DNA of 64,000 nt from a bacterium (lineage in GTDB: Bacteria > Armatimonadota > Zipacnadia > Zipacnadales > UBA11051): positions 1 to 64,000 of the forward strand of contig JAUVVY010000011.1 in assembly GCA_030604405.1 (NCBI GenBank), written 5' to 3'. Under the pieces are notes generated by a model, which saw nothing but the letters and a program-made list of their open reading frames with translations, was not told where the DNA came from and searched no databases. Every line of letters begins with the position of its first letter. Within the stretch, counting starts at the first letter, position 1. Position numbers and translations under genes: made by a program. Shown one piece after another: positions 1 through 8,827 of the stretch.

Positions 1-715
1 CATGTGCGATGTTTGGCACCAATAGGGGCCTGAGAGCTACTCGCTGACGGTGGCCGAAGGCAACGCCAAAGACCCAGAGAAAACAAAATCTCCACCACAC
101 CCTTGACAGGCCGTTTCATAGGGGCCGGCTGAGCGACGCATAGTCGTATCATGCGTCGGGAAACCGGCCCACGCCTAGCTCGCGTAGCTCGGGCACCCCG
201 AAAAATCCCGTGGGTCGGGCTTTCCAGCCCGACGCCGCTGTCGTTGAGTCGTCCGGAGGGGCCAAATGGGGGATGTTTGGGGCCCCATCCGGCCCACGGC
301 TTGTCATCCCGCCATCGCCCACGATCAGCCGTGCGCTGGTCACAAACCAAGAATCTGCATAGCTACTGTTTCCAGCCCTCCTCCGTTGACTTGCTCCCCT
401 CTCTGGGGTACCCGCGCCAAAGGCGTGGGTCAGAGAGGGGCCGGGGGTCAGGGTTGCCGTTGTCGTAACTACTCACCTAACTCTCTTTGTTTCCCCCTGC
501 CCGCGTACGTATCCGCCTTTGATTCCCCCTTCCCTGCAGGGAAGGGGGCTAGGGGGTTAGGAGGGCTTAGGAGGGCTAGGGGGTTAGACCAAGCCGCAAC
601 CTGAGTACTTACCCGTTGTCTTTCCCATCCACCTATGCGCCACATGCAGGTCGGGCACATCGCCAGGGGGAAAATGCTCTTGTCGCCTGTTCACACTATT
701 CGCCTGGAGGCTCAC
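1..715. repeat. Repeat-rich intergenic region
   Basis: No convincing gene. Several intergenic repeat families seen elsewhere in the window occur here. At 179-234 lies a two-part element in which a CGTGGCTCGGGC-like half is followed by CGTGGGTCGGGC and a paired GCCCGAC. At 261-295 lies a GC-rich element centred on GGGGCCCC, with other copies near 1758, 36841 and 37221. At 410-430 is a palindrome ACCCGCGCC/GGCGTGGGT. At 524-561 is a CCCCCTTCCCTGCAGGGAAGGGGG palindrome-type element. The short open frames here consist only of these repeats. Confidence 0.7.
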
Positions 716-1459
716 ATGAAGAAAAACACTGTCCTTGAAAAGATCGAGCGTGGCGAGCCCGCTTTCGGCTTCAGCCTGGGCTCGGGTTCGCCGCTTATTG
801 CTGAGTTGGTTGCCCACGCGGGCTTTGACTGGATATGGCTCGACACCCAGCACGGTTACTGGGACGAGAGCGAGTTGCTCGCGGCCCTGCAGGTCATCTT
901 CCCCACGGACACTACACCGATTGTGCGCCCTGGCTCCAACGAGTTTTACCGCATCGGACGGCTTCTTGACGCCGGAGCCGAGGGTGTCATCGTCCCGATG
1001 GTCAACTCGCCGGAAGAAGCGGCGGCTGCGGTGTATGCGGCCAGGTACCCGCCGGCAGGTGGCCGTTCTGGTGGTGGAGCGCGGCTTAGCCTGTTCGGTG
1101 ATGATTATTTCGAGAAGGCCAATGACGAGGTGCTCGTGGCTGTGATGATCGAGACAACTCAGGCGCTGGCGGCAGTTGATGAGATCGCGGCGGTCCCCGG
1201 CGTGGATTGTCTTTTCATCGGCCCGGGCGATCTGAGGGCCTTCTTGCAGACGCAAGTGGGCAGTGCGGAGCACCAGGCGGCGATAGCGCGGATACTGGAC
1301 GCTGCCAACAACGCAGGCATTTTCGCCGGCTTTCCCTGCGGTGCAGTCGAGGATGCTATCAGGCGCGCCGACGAGGGCTTCAAGCTGGTGACTTGCGCAT
1401 CTGACATCTCGAGTCTCAGAGCGGGTCTGACTTCGGCGCTGGAGGCACTGGGCCGCTGA
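716..1459 (+). CDS. HpcH/HpaI family aldolase
   Basis: Predicted 247-residue class II pyruvate aldolase of the HpcH/HpaI (2,4-dihydroxyhept-2-enedioate aldolase / citrate lyase beta) family, a cytosolic divalent-metal TIM barrel that reversibly cleaves 2-keto-4-hydroxy acids to pyruvate or a related donor plus an aldehyde. Family signatures are visible: LDTQHG around His46, Arg71 in VRPGSNE, and the metal ligands Glu146 (MIETTQAL) and Asp172 (IGPGDLR), spaced as in E. coli HpcH. Length is normal. The ATG at 716 is chosen because CTGGAGG lies 6 bp upstream; an in-frame ATG at 635 lacks this. It stands alone between repeat-rich gaps. Substrate is not determinable; a sugar-acid role fits the neighbourhood. 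Confidence 0.9.
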   Translation: MKKNTVLEKIERGEPAFGFSLGSGSPLIAELVAHAGFDWIWLDTQHGYWDESELLAALQVIFPTDTTPIVRPGSNEFYRIGRLLDAGAEGVIVPMVNSPEEAAAAVYAARYPPAGGRSGGGARLSLFGDDYFEKANDEVLVAVMIETTQALAAVDEIAAVPGVDCLFIGPGDLRAFLQTQVGSAEHQAAIARILDAANNAGIFAGFPCGAVEDAIRRADEGFKLVTCASDISSLRAGLTSALEALGR

Positions 1460-2192
1460 GCGAGGGCCACGGCTGCCCGGCATTGTGTGACTACTGATCT
1501 TTCTGCCCTGGGTGTCCGCCGTCTTGTCCGCCGTAGCCTTGTCGCAGGCCCTGCCGTGTGCTCCCTGCCGCGTGCGCCGTGAGCTTGCCGAAGGGAGCCT
1601 GCCGAAGGGCCGAAGGCGACAGCCCAGCGATGGCCGGGCATCCCCAAAACATCCCGTGGGTCGGGCATCCTGCCCGACTCTGTCGTCGTTGTCGTTTTCC
1701 CCTCTCCCTGCGGGAGAGGGGCCGGGGGTGAGGGCGTTGCCGTTGCCTTTCGGAGGGGCCAAATGGGGGATGTTTGGGGCCCCATCCGGCCCTGCCGTTG
1801 TTGTTTTCCCCTCTCCCTCCGGGAGAGCCGCCGGCGGTGAGGGTGCCGTTGCCTTTTGGGAAATTGGGGACTGTCACCCATTTCTTGCCATTTCTGTAAG
1901 TTCCACTCCTACGCCTCTGGAGAAATAGGTGACTGTCCCCAATTTCCCCCAAAAGCATCACAAACACTTCCCATCCTTATCCAGTAAAACGCCTCGCTCG
2001 CAGAGACTCTACTAGTGGGGGCATATCTTTCCCGGTGCAACTGTCCGCTTCCCGTATCGCGAGATCTATTGGTTTGCCCAATAGAAATAAATTCGCGTTA
2101 TAGTCTGCTACTTTGGTTGCTGGCAACTAAAGTAGATTTCCTCCCCCCCTAGCAACAAATACCGTAGTATCAGGGCCTCGTGGCGTTGGCGG
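1460..2192. repeat. Repeat-rich intergenic region
   Basis: No gene supported. From 1540 to 1610 there are stretches of GCCCTGCCGTGTGC and GAGCTTGCCGAAGGGAGC, repeated at 36680-36770 and 37080-37160. A copy of the TCGGGC..GCCCGA element is at 1632-1680, two CCCTCTCCCTGCGGGAGAGGG-type elements are at 1698-1735 and 1807-1843, and the GGGGCCCC element is at 1758-1792. From 2070 to 2135 two hairpins can be drawn: CTATTGG/CCAATAG at about 2072-2090, and CTACTTT/AAAGTAG with an inner GTTGC/GCAAC at about 2108-2135. Confidence 0.7.
1853..1954. repeat. Long imperfect inverted repeat (GGGGACTGTCACC type)
   Basis: The left arm (about 1854-1886) reads TTGGGAAATTGGGGACTGTC and continues CACCCATTTCTT. The right arm (about 1920-1954) is its reverse complement with a few mismatches, and the spacer is about 33 bases. 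Arms containing GGGGACTGTC resemble sequences often seen beside REP-associated tyrosine transposases in many genomes. No transposase is adjacent, so this would be a non-autonomous copy. That link is inference. Confidence 0.6.
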
Positions 2193-2217
2193 CGATTTGC
2201 TCCCCCAGAGCAAATCG
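2193..2217 (-). terminator. Hairpin at end of the first epimerase gene
   Basis: A perfect 9-bp stem, CGATTTGCT/AGCAAATCG, with a 7-base loop lies just 3 bases beyond the stop codon of the minus-strand epimerase gene. No T-run follows, so it may act as an RNA 3' end stabiliser or a weak terminator. Confidence 0.45.
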
Positions 2218-2219
2218 GC

Positions 2220-3413
2220 TCATTCGCCGGTCAGCCGACCCAGCACCTCAATGCACATCATCAGCGCCCGCGGCAGGTGGAACGGGTCCTTGATCGGCAG
2301 CGCAATCAGGCTCAGCAGCTCTTCCGGCACCTTGCCCTCGTGGGTCAGCCGCATGTGCCATTCGCCGTGCTCGGGCACCGGAAAATGCGCGTAGGCCCAC
2401 TCGTGCACCTGGTCGTGCCACTCCAGGCACCAGTGCTCCCCGCAGTGCTCGTAGGCCAGTAGCAGCGCATACATCGCCTCGGTGTGCGGCCACCAGAACT
2501 TGTTCTCATGATGCTCCCAGGCGACCTCATCATTGCCGTCGGCGTCAATTGCCAGCAGCATCCCGCCGAATTCAGGATCCCAGCAGGCCTCGATGTGCCA
2601 CTTGATGGACTCGATGGCCTGGACGATGCGTTCTCTTTCGCGGCGGTCGCGGAAGATGTGCATCACAAACCACATTGATTCGATGGCATGGCCGGGCACC
2701 ACCGCGCGGCCTACGGGAGTGTCGAGCTCCGAGCCGTCCAGGAGCGTATATTCCAAAAGCAGCTTCCGCTCCGGCTTGCGGAAATGATCCATGATCTGCA
2801 CGGCGTGCTCGTAGCCGGCTTGCAGTATCTCGGCGTCATCGAGCAACTTGCCCAGCTCGTGGAATACGGTAGAGAAGATCATCGAGACGCCGTGGGCCTT
2901 GGCGCCTGCGGGGATGGTGTAGGGCGCGGTCAGGTACGAGCCGGGCACTGCCAGCCGCTTCTGCACATTGTCGTATGTCTCCAGCGCGGCCCGGATCGCC
3001 CGCTGGTCGCCGGTGGCTTTGGCGTATTCGGTCATGCCCATGATCGCAAAGCCGTCGCTGTAGATGCTGTTGGCGCCCTCTTTGACCTTGCCGTTCTGGT
3101 CCACCCAATAGACCCAGCGGCCCTGGTCGTCGCGGCCGTGTGCCAGCACGAATTCAAATATGTTCTCCGCCACCTCGAGCCACTCATGGCGCTGGCCGAT
3201 GTTGTTATACAGCGCCGACCAGGTGTACAGCGCCCGCAGTTGTGACCACAGGTATTTGTCCTGGCTTACGACGGTGCCATCGTCTTCGATGAACTGGAGG
3301 ACGCCGCCATTTTCCCAGTCAATGGCATGTTCCATCCACCAGGGGATGACGTTGTCCAAAAGCTCGTTTTCGTAGAAGCTGAGAAGCTCATCCAGGTTTT
3401 CAGATGGTTTCAT
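2220..3413 (-). CDS. AGE (N-acylglucosamine 2-epimerase) family epimerase/isomerase
   Basis: 397-residue cytosolic (alpha/alpha)6-barrel enzyme of the AGE family, which includes N-acylglucosamine 2-epimerase, cellobiose 2-epimerase and mannose isomerase. These interconvert C2 epimers or aldose/ketose forms of sugars. Visible family residues are Arg60 in SQLRALYTW, GHAIESMW with His242 and Glu245, and WWPHTEAM with His310 and Glu312. Length matches the family (about 390-420). AGGAGG precedes the ATG by about 9 bases. A second copy at 10616-11809 shares its beginning (KPSE..L..FYE..LLD) and most motifs. The exact substrate cannot be read off. It is the most downstream gene of a minus-strand run with the NHL lipoproteins. 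Confidence 0.88.
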   Translation of the reverse strand: MKPSENLDELLSFYENELLDNVIPWWMEHAIDWENGGVLQFIEDDGTVVSQDKYLWSQLRALYTWSALYNNIGQRHEWLEVAENIFEFVLAHGRDDQGRWVYWVDQNGKVKEGANSIYSDGFAIMGMTEYAKATGDQRAIRAALETYDNVQKRLAVPGSYLTAPYTIPAGAKAHGVSMIFSTVFHELGKLLDDAEILQAGYEHAVQIMDHFRKPERKLLLEYTLLDGSELDTPVGRAVVPGHAIESMWFVMHIFRDRRERERIVQAIESIKWHIEACWDPEFGGMLLAIDADGNDEVAWEHHENKFWWPHTEAMYALLLAYEHCGEHWCLEWHDQVHEWAYAHFPVPEHGEWHMRLTHEGKVPEELLSLIALPIKDPFHLPRALMMCIEVLGRLTGE

Positions 3414-3437
3414 TTGTTGGCCTCCTGACCGCTCCTG

Positions 3438-5246
3438 CTAGGGCGCTACAGGCCGGAACTTCTGGATGCGATTGTTCCGATAGTCCGCGACATAGACATT
3501 TCCGGCACCGTCTACCGTAATAGAGTTCGGACTATCGTAGGCACACCCGAATTCGCCGTCACCGCTGCCGCAAACAGGAACCTTGCTGCTGCCGGGAGTG
3601 TGCCAACCAGTATAACCCTCAGCGTCCCTGCCAAACCAGCCCAGGAATGTGCCGTTGCTGGTGAACTTTTGGAAGCGATGATTGGCACTATCGGCCACAT
3701 ATACATTGCCGTCACTGTCCGCGGACAAGCCCCATGGCGCATAAAGCTCGCCGTCACCGCCACCATGAGTACTTACTGCGCCGCTACCCGGGTCATGCCA
3801 GCCTGTGTAACCGTCAGTGTCCTTGCCCCACCAGCCCAGGAATGTGCCGTTACTCGTGAACTTTTGGATTCGGTTGTTGCCCCCGTCTGCTACGTATACA
3901 CTACCTGCAGGGCCCACGGCCGCGCCTCCTGCGTAGCCGAACTGGCCATCACTGGTGCCCAAAGGGCCCCACTGGTGTAGGAGGTATCCGTCACTCGTGA
4001 ACTTCTCAACCCGGTCATAGGCGTCGCGCCAAGAGCAACGCATTACATACACGTTCTCGGCCGCATCCAGAGCAATGTCGTACCACCTATCCCCACCTTG
4101 AGCGCTGCCGGCTCCCCATGTGACTAGGATGGCCCCGTTAGGAGCGAACTTCACAAAGGCTGTTCCGGCATGTACTACGTGGACATTTCCGTTACTGTCC
4201 ACGGCCACATCCTGCGGCTTCCAGAGAAAACCTGGCACGTCGCTGGCTCCAGCGGGTTCTCGGCCGCTGCCAGGACCATGCCATCCGGTTCCGCCATCAG
4301 TGTCTCCTCCCCACCAGCCGAGGAAGGTTCCATCGTCGGCGAACTTCTGAATGCGGTCGTTGTATTCGTCTACCACATATACGTTGCCATTGTTATCAAC
4401 GTCTATCCCCACCACACCTTGGAACTGGCCATCTGCGCTACCCCAATCGCTCGGGCCCCACTTGGTCACGAATTCATATTCTACCGCTCCGCCGCCATCG
4501 TGGGTAACGGTCACCTCCGCCGTGCCGCTCTTCCGCTCTCCGGTTTCTGACTCGGTTTCAGCGGCACGGACGGTGGCAGTCCCCTCGGCGAGGCCGGTGA
4601 CAAGGCCGTTCTGGTCCACAGACGCGTACGCGGCCCCGTCAATAACCTCCCAAACGAACCCGCCCGTCTCCGGCACCAGGACGATTTCGTCGTTAGAGTT
4701 CTTTGCGGTGGCGGTAAGTTGAACCGTGCTGCCTACGTTAACGCTCGCTGGGTTCGGGGCGACCTGGACTGTGCAAATAGTGGACCAGAGAGTGAGGCGG
4801 ATTTCGTCGCCAGGATTGGCGCCAGACGGATAGGCATTGGCATTAGGAGGAATGACAATGCGCACAGAAGCGGCGGCCTGAATGACGCCGGTAGTTTGGG
4901 AGGTAGGATAAGCTTGTGCTGTGAGCGTTGCGTCGCTGCACACGGGGACCCGCCGAATGACCTCCCTGGTAACCCACGGAGCTTGGGCGGGACGGAGCAT
5001 CCAGCAGTCATCAATGACTTCCCCGTCTCGCCACACCCTCAAGTAGATCGCGTTGGCCGCCCGTGGCACACGTTGTGTTTCTGCCTCGAAGCGAGGCGGC
5101 CACTTCACCGTTATGACCACGTTGCCGGTGCCCGCACGGACGCCACTGGCAGGGGGTGCCTCGTTGGTTCCACTACAGCCGACGATAGTACCGATAACAC
5201 AGCTCGCAGTTATGAGCAGCCAGAGTCCAATGCAGGGCCTTTGCAC
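3438..5246 (-). CDS. NHL-repeat lipoprotein with BIG2 domain
   Basis: 602-residue predicted lipoprotein. The N-terminal signal ends in a lipobox (TIVGC, Cys near residue 24). A beta-rich region follows (about 35-150), then a bacterial Ig-like BIG2 domain (about 155-245, containing SVNVGSTVQLTATA and NGLVTGLAEGTATV), then a beta-propeller of NHL repeats to the C-terminus. Each repeat contains a G-NVYVAD--N-RIQKF core. NHL propellers bind proteins or ligands; no catalytic residues are evident. The start is GTG at 5246: its GGAG overlaps the TAG stop of the upstream lipoprotein gene, so the two are probably translationally linked. Repeats carry a long insert ending DTDGxTGWH, unlike the two NHL proteins at 7-10 kb. 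Probable role: surface-exposed binding protein. Confidence 0.85.
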   Translation of the reverse strand: MQRPCIGLWLLITASCVIGTIVGCSGTNEAPPASGVRAGTGNVVITVKWPPRFEAETQRVPRAANAIYLRVWRDGEVIDDCWMLRPAQAPWVTREVIRRVPVCSDATLTAQAYPTSQTTGVIQAAASVRIVIPPNANAYPSGANPGDEIRLTLWSTICTVQVAPNPASVNVGSTVQLTATAKNSNDEIVLVPETGGFVWEVIDGAAYASVDQNGLVTGLAEGTATVRAAETESETGERKSGTAEVTVTHDGGGAVEYEFVTKWGPSDWGSADGQFQGVVGIDVDNNGNVYVVDEYNDRIQKFADDGTFLGWWGGDTDGGTGWHGPGSGREPAGASDVPGFLWKPQDVAVDSNGNVHVVHAGTAFVKFAPNGAILVTWGAGSAQGGDRWYDIALDAAENVYVMRCSWRDAYDRVEKFTSDGYLLHQWGPLGTSDGQFGYAGGAAVGPAGSVYVADGGNNRIQKFTSNGTFLGWWGKDTDGYTGWHDPGSGAVSTHGGGDGELYAPWGLSADSDGNVYVADSANHRFQKFTSNGTFLGWFGRDAEGYTGWHTPGSSKVPVCGSGDGEFGCAYDSPNSITVDGAGNVYVADYRNNRIQKFRPVAP

Positions 5247-5258
5247 GGTATCAACTCC

Positions 5259-6719
5259 CTAGCGGAATAGTGGGCCGCGTCTGTGGCGTACGGCGTCGAC
5301 AATGACGTCAACGTCGCCAGAGATGTAAACATCCACTTTAGCCACTCTTGGATATGTGAATAGTGTGATGATGAAGAAGGAGAAGTTCGACACGCTGAAG
5401 ATCACCGCGCCCTTAGCGAGTAGGGTACCAATCGTGACGGCTACAGGAATCGCTGACGTTCCTAGCAGCGCAACCAGCGCGGAAGATGCTCCGCCGGCGA
5501 CGATCAAGCCAAGGAAGGTGAAGCAGGCATTGATAGTTGCAGCGGTGGCGGAGGCTTCGTCGTCTGCGCTCCGCATTCCCTCGAGAGCGTCAGTTGCATT
5601 CTGGTCGAGTTTTATGAGGTCCCAAAGCAGGCGGGCGGCTTCAGGGCCGTAGTCTAGTAGTGCTGAGCCACCAGCGGCGAAATCAAGGAAGGGGCAAAGG
5701 AGGTAATGAATGACGGTCTCACCCCAGGGTTGATTCTCATTTTGAAGAGAGGGGGGGAGATCTATCTTGGAGGGCGCCCAGCCGGGGCCTATCGCCCAGT
5801 ACTCACTCCTGGCTATCATGCGACTGGGGCCGCAGTTGGCGTAGTCCAGCTCTACTGTCGGGTCGCCAAAGGTGTTGGTGAACACGCTCCCCCAGGAAAC
5901 AGGTATTGCGCCTGCGATGGGGTTCGTGTCCGCTGGCCTCGGAGTCGGAGCAAGTACATGCCCGTCATCGCGGATATCGCGCACGACAACATTGAGCCAG
6001 CGCCACCCGCCATTGCTGAGCTTGAGTGGGTAGTCATCCCAGTCCGTACTCGTGGCATCGCCCAATCCGACTCGAAATCTCGCGCCAGGATCGTTGCAGA
6101 AATCGGGATCAACTGCGGCGGTACCAAGCTGCGTATGCTCGCCTCTCCATTCGTTAACGCACGCAGACAGCAGATTCGAGACGGTTACATCGGTAACGAC
6201 CTCGCGTAATGGTTGACTCGGAAGCCTGGCGGCGAGAGCGGAGACCAGCCCCGGGAAGGAAAGGAGAGCGGCGAGTTGAGACCGCCGAGCGGCGGCTACA
6301 GAAGGATCAATAGCAAGAATACCAGGTGTCTGCATCAGCAGCGAGATGGCGGTGCTGGTTGCGTTGACGGTGAGGGTGTGTCCGCCTTGCGCCGTATCTG
6401 CTCCGGGGATTGATACAGTTAATCCCCTGACGTCGCCCGAGCTGTCAGTCGCGAACAGAAGCTGTGCCCCTTCAGCGGACACGGTAGTGGTGAAGTTGCC
6501 TTCTGGCTCTGCGGGTGCGCTCTCCTGCCAGACAGACTTAACGCACAAGTCTTCGCCACCAATTTCGCCCGTATCAATGACGCCTGTGCTTTCAGTGGTC
6601 TCGATATCGGGCTCCTGACTAGCGCGGCCGCCTCCTCCTCCGCTACACCCAAACAGGGGCAAGACAAGCGCAGGTATGAGCAATAGCACGAGAAATCGTC
6701 TGCGCCGGATAGTCGTCAT
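5259..6719 (-). CDS. Hypothetical lipoprotein with C-terminal membrane segments
   Basis: 486 residues; family not recognised. The start at 6719 (MTTIRRRRFL) is preferred over an ATG 27 bases upstream because GAGGGAG sits about 9 bases before it. A basic N-terminus, hydrophobic stretch and LFGC lipobox followed by a Ser/Gly-rich tether mark a lipoprotein. The middle part is soluble and mixed. Residues about 385-460 contain two or three hydrophobic segments (AGGASSALVALL, VAVTIGTLLAKGAVIF, SFFIITLF), which is odd for a lipoprotein, before a short charged tail. The 3' end touches the NHL/BIG2 lipoprotein gene (12-base gap), so they form an operon and may act together at the envelope. Confidence 0.75.
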   Translation of the reverse strand: MTTIRRRRFLVLLLIPALVLPLFGCSGGGGGRASQEPDIETTESTGVIDTGEIGGEDLCVKSVWQESAPAEPEGNFTTTVSAEGAQLLFATDSSGDVRGLTVSIPGADTAQGGHTLTVNATSTAISLLMQTPGILAIDPSVAAARRSQLAALLSFPGLVSALAARLPSQPLREVVTDVTVSNLLSACVNEWRGEHTQLGTAAVDPDFCNDPGARFRVGLGDATSTDWDDYPLKLSNGGWRWLNVVVRDIRDDGHVLAPTPRPADTNPIAGAIPVSWGSVFTNTFGDPTVELDYANCGPSRMIARSEYWAIGPGWAPSKIDLPPSLQNENQPWGETVIHYLLCPFLDFAAGGSALLDYGPEAARLLWDLIKLDQNATDALEGMRSADDEASATAATINACFTFLGLIVAGGASSALVALLGTSAIPVAVTIGTLLAKGAVIFSVSNFSFFIITLFTYPRVAKVDVYISGDVDVIVDAVRHRRGPLFR

Positions 6720-7030
6720 GATGTGTGTCTCCCTCTGGGAAGTCATAGCTCAACGGGTTCTTTGCAGCTTTAGCGCGCGGCGAGGCGCGTCGGGGGTAGA
6801 GTTCGTCTATTTGCTTCATGGTTCCTTGTTTTCGCTAAGAATATTTCCTCGCGCGGGTCGGTTGGATTGAAATGCTCGGCTATGAGGGTGTGTCTGTGGC
6901 TGCTCTGGGCGGGCTTGGCGGAGTCGTCGTTACGAGGCAACGGCAAGGATGACTCGGGCTGGAAAGCCCGAGCCACGCGTTGGCAAATGATGGGCTAGCA
7001 AGGCGGCCCTGCGCGTTGGTGAATGGCGGA
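6720..7030. repeat. Intergenic region, left edge of tandem duplication
   Basis: No gene. From about 6800 the DNA matches 8595 onward, where the NHL-gene duplication begins. At 6951-6983 is a GACTCGGGCTGGAAAGCCCG palindrome followed by AGCCACGCGTTGG, a member of the TCGGGC element family. Confidence 0.65.
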
Positions 7031-8473
7031 CTATGGCGCTTCAGGCTGGAATTTCTGGATGCGATTGTTGCCCCTGTCTACCACGTACACATTTCCGTCT
7101 GCATCCACAGCCACACCCGCGGGGTTGTCGAACTCTCCATCGCCGGAGCCCTCAGAGCCCCACTTGGTGATGAAGGCGGCGGTGCCACTCAATTTCTGGA
7201 TGCGATGGTTTTGCGAGTCTGCCACGTACACATCTCCGTGTGAATCCACAGCCACACCGTGGGGCCCGTCGAACTGTCCATCGCCGGAGCCATAGGAGTC
7301 CCACTTGGTGATGAAGGTGCCGCTGCTGGTGAACTTCTGGATGCGATCGTTGGCATGATCTGTCACGTACACATTTCCGTCTGCAGCCACAGCCACACCT
7401 GCAGGCCCGTTAAACTCTCCATCGCCGGAGCCATAAGAGCCCCACCTGGCGATGAAGTCGCCGGCGCTGGTGAACTTCTGGATGCGAGAGTTCGTGATCT
7501 CTGTCACATAGACATTGCCGGCTGCATCCACAGCCACAGCGTAGGGGTAGCGGAACTGTCCATTGCCCGAGCCCTGAGAGCCCCACTCGGTGAGGAAGGT
7601 GCCGGTGCTGGTGAACTTCTGGATGCGATGGTTGTAACCGTCTGTCACGAACACATTTCCGTCTGCATCCACAGCCACACCGATGGGCCTGTTGAACTGT
7701 CCCTCGCCGGAGGCATAAAAGCCCCACTCGGTGATGAAGGTACCGGTGGCAGTGAACTTCTGGATGCGATGGTTAAAAGTATCTGCCACGTACACATTTC
7801 CGTCTGCAGCCACAGCCACACCGTGGGGGGTGTTGAACTGTCCCTCGCCGGAGCCGGCAGAGCCCCACTTGGCGGCAAAGACGTAGTTGTCAGATGGCGG
7901 CGTCTCGCCTGCTTCAACACGGAACTTGATTGGCAACGTGCGGCCGTTTCTCAGCGCGAACGTTGTGTCGTTCTTGGGGCCTTTGGCCCGTTTACGCTTC
8001 GGGACGATCTTGACATCGGCAAAACCATATTGGGTGCCATCCAAGCGCCCCACGAAGATCCGATAGATGGCTCCATCCACAAGATCGTATGAACGGGTGT
8101 GGAAGTTGACGATGTAGTATTCATGGTCGGTGTTCACCCGAATGGCTGCGCTCTTCTTAGTCGTGGCTGTATCGGTGAAGGTGGCAACTGCTTCTCCGGT
8201 GGGTTCGCCATCCTCACCCAGCATGAAGATTTCTACTTTTAGGTCCGATGCTAAGTCGGGGTTAAACGCACCGGTGAAATTCGGGCGCCGCGCCAACGGC
8301 GGCAGGAAGAAGAAGCCCTCGACTGCGCCCTGCTGGACCCCGTCATACGCAGCGCCCGGGGCCACGGTAGGTTGTGTGCCGTTGGTGACGCACTCCCCGC
8401 CGCCGCAGCCGTACAACGTGACCACCACCGCCACCACACACAACACTGCCAGAATTTGTCCTGCTCGTTTCAT
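7031..8473 (-). CDS. NHL-repeat lipoprotein, copy 1 of tandem pair
   Basis: 480 residues. The start at 8473 (MKRAGQIL) follows AAGGAGG by about 9 bases; upstream in-frame codons lack a site. The signal sequence ends at a lipobox (TLYGC, Cys about 23). Residues about 45-190 form a beta-rich domain ending in NGRTLPIKFRVE. Residues about 195-480 hold six regular NHL repeats of about 47 residues, each with a GSxGSGxGQF lead and an NVYVxDxxNxRIQKF strand: a six-bladed propeller. Likely an outer-membrane or periplasmic recognition protein. No catalytic motif is seen. It is 80-90 % similar by eye to the copy at 8828-10270. Confidence 0.85.
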   Translation of the reverse strand: MKRAGQILAVLCVVAVVVTLYGCGGGECVTNGTQPTVAPGAAYDGVQQGAVEGFFFLPPLARRPNFTGAFNPDLASDLKVEIFMLGEDGEPTGEAVATFTDTATTKKSAAIRVNTDHEYYIVNFHTRSYDLVDGAIYRIFVGRLDGTQYGFADVKIVPKRKRAKGPKNDTTFALRNGRTLPIKFRVEAGETPPSDNYVFAAKWGSAGSGEGQFNTPHGVAVAADGNVYVADTFNHRIQKFTATGTFITEWGFYASGEGQFNRPIGVAVDADGNVFVTDGYNHRIQKFTSTGTFLTEWGSQGSGNGQFRYPYAVAVDAAGNVYVTEITNSRIQKFTSAGDFIARWGSYGSGDGEFNGPAGVAVAADGNVYVTDHANDRIQKFTSSGTFITKWDSYGSGDGQFDGPHGVAVDSHGDVYVADSQNHRIQKLSGTAAFITKWGSEGSGDGEFDNPAGVAVDADGNVYVVDRGNNRIQKFQPEAP

Positions 8474-8827
8474 TGTGACTACCTCCTTCAGCTTTCTTGA
8501 TCTGGCCAACCAGCCAGCGTAGCCGCTGGCCTATGCCGAAGGTCACTGCACCGGCGGCACCCAGTCGGAAACTAAGTTTCCGAATTGAGGGTTCGTCCAT
8601 TCGCCTCGTGATTCCTTGTTTGCGCCAAAAAATATATCTTCGCGCGGGTCGGTTGGATTGAAATGCTAAGCTATGAGGGTGTGTCTGTGGGTCTGGCTGC
8701 TCTGGGCGGGCTTGGCGGAGTCGTCGTTACGGGGCAACGGCAAGGATGACTCGGGCTGGAAAGCCCGAGCCACGCGTTGGTAAATGACGGGCTGGAAAGC
8801 TCGCCCTGCGCGTTGGTGAATGGCGGG
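8474..8827. repeat. Intergenic region between the duplicated NHL genes
   Basis: No gene. It contains the upstream flank of unit 1 and the downstream flank of unit 2. A TCGGGCTGGAAAGCCCGA palindrome is at 8748-8780, followed by a degenerate half copy (GGGCTGGAAAGCTCGCCC) at about 8789. AAGTTTCCGA/TCGGAAACT at about 8565-8583 can form a small hairpin. Confidence 0.6.

Noticed and set aside
149-1967. Long minus-strand frames with TPGPSPAGRGE or SRRERG-like text
   Set aside because: They read through intergenic palindromes and antisense to the aldolase gene; the text is a by-product of the repeats.
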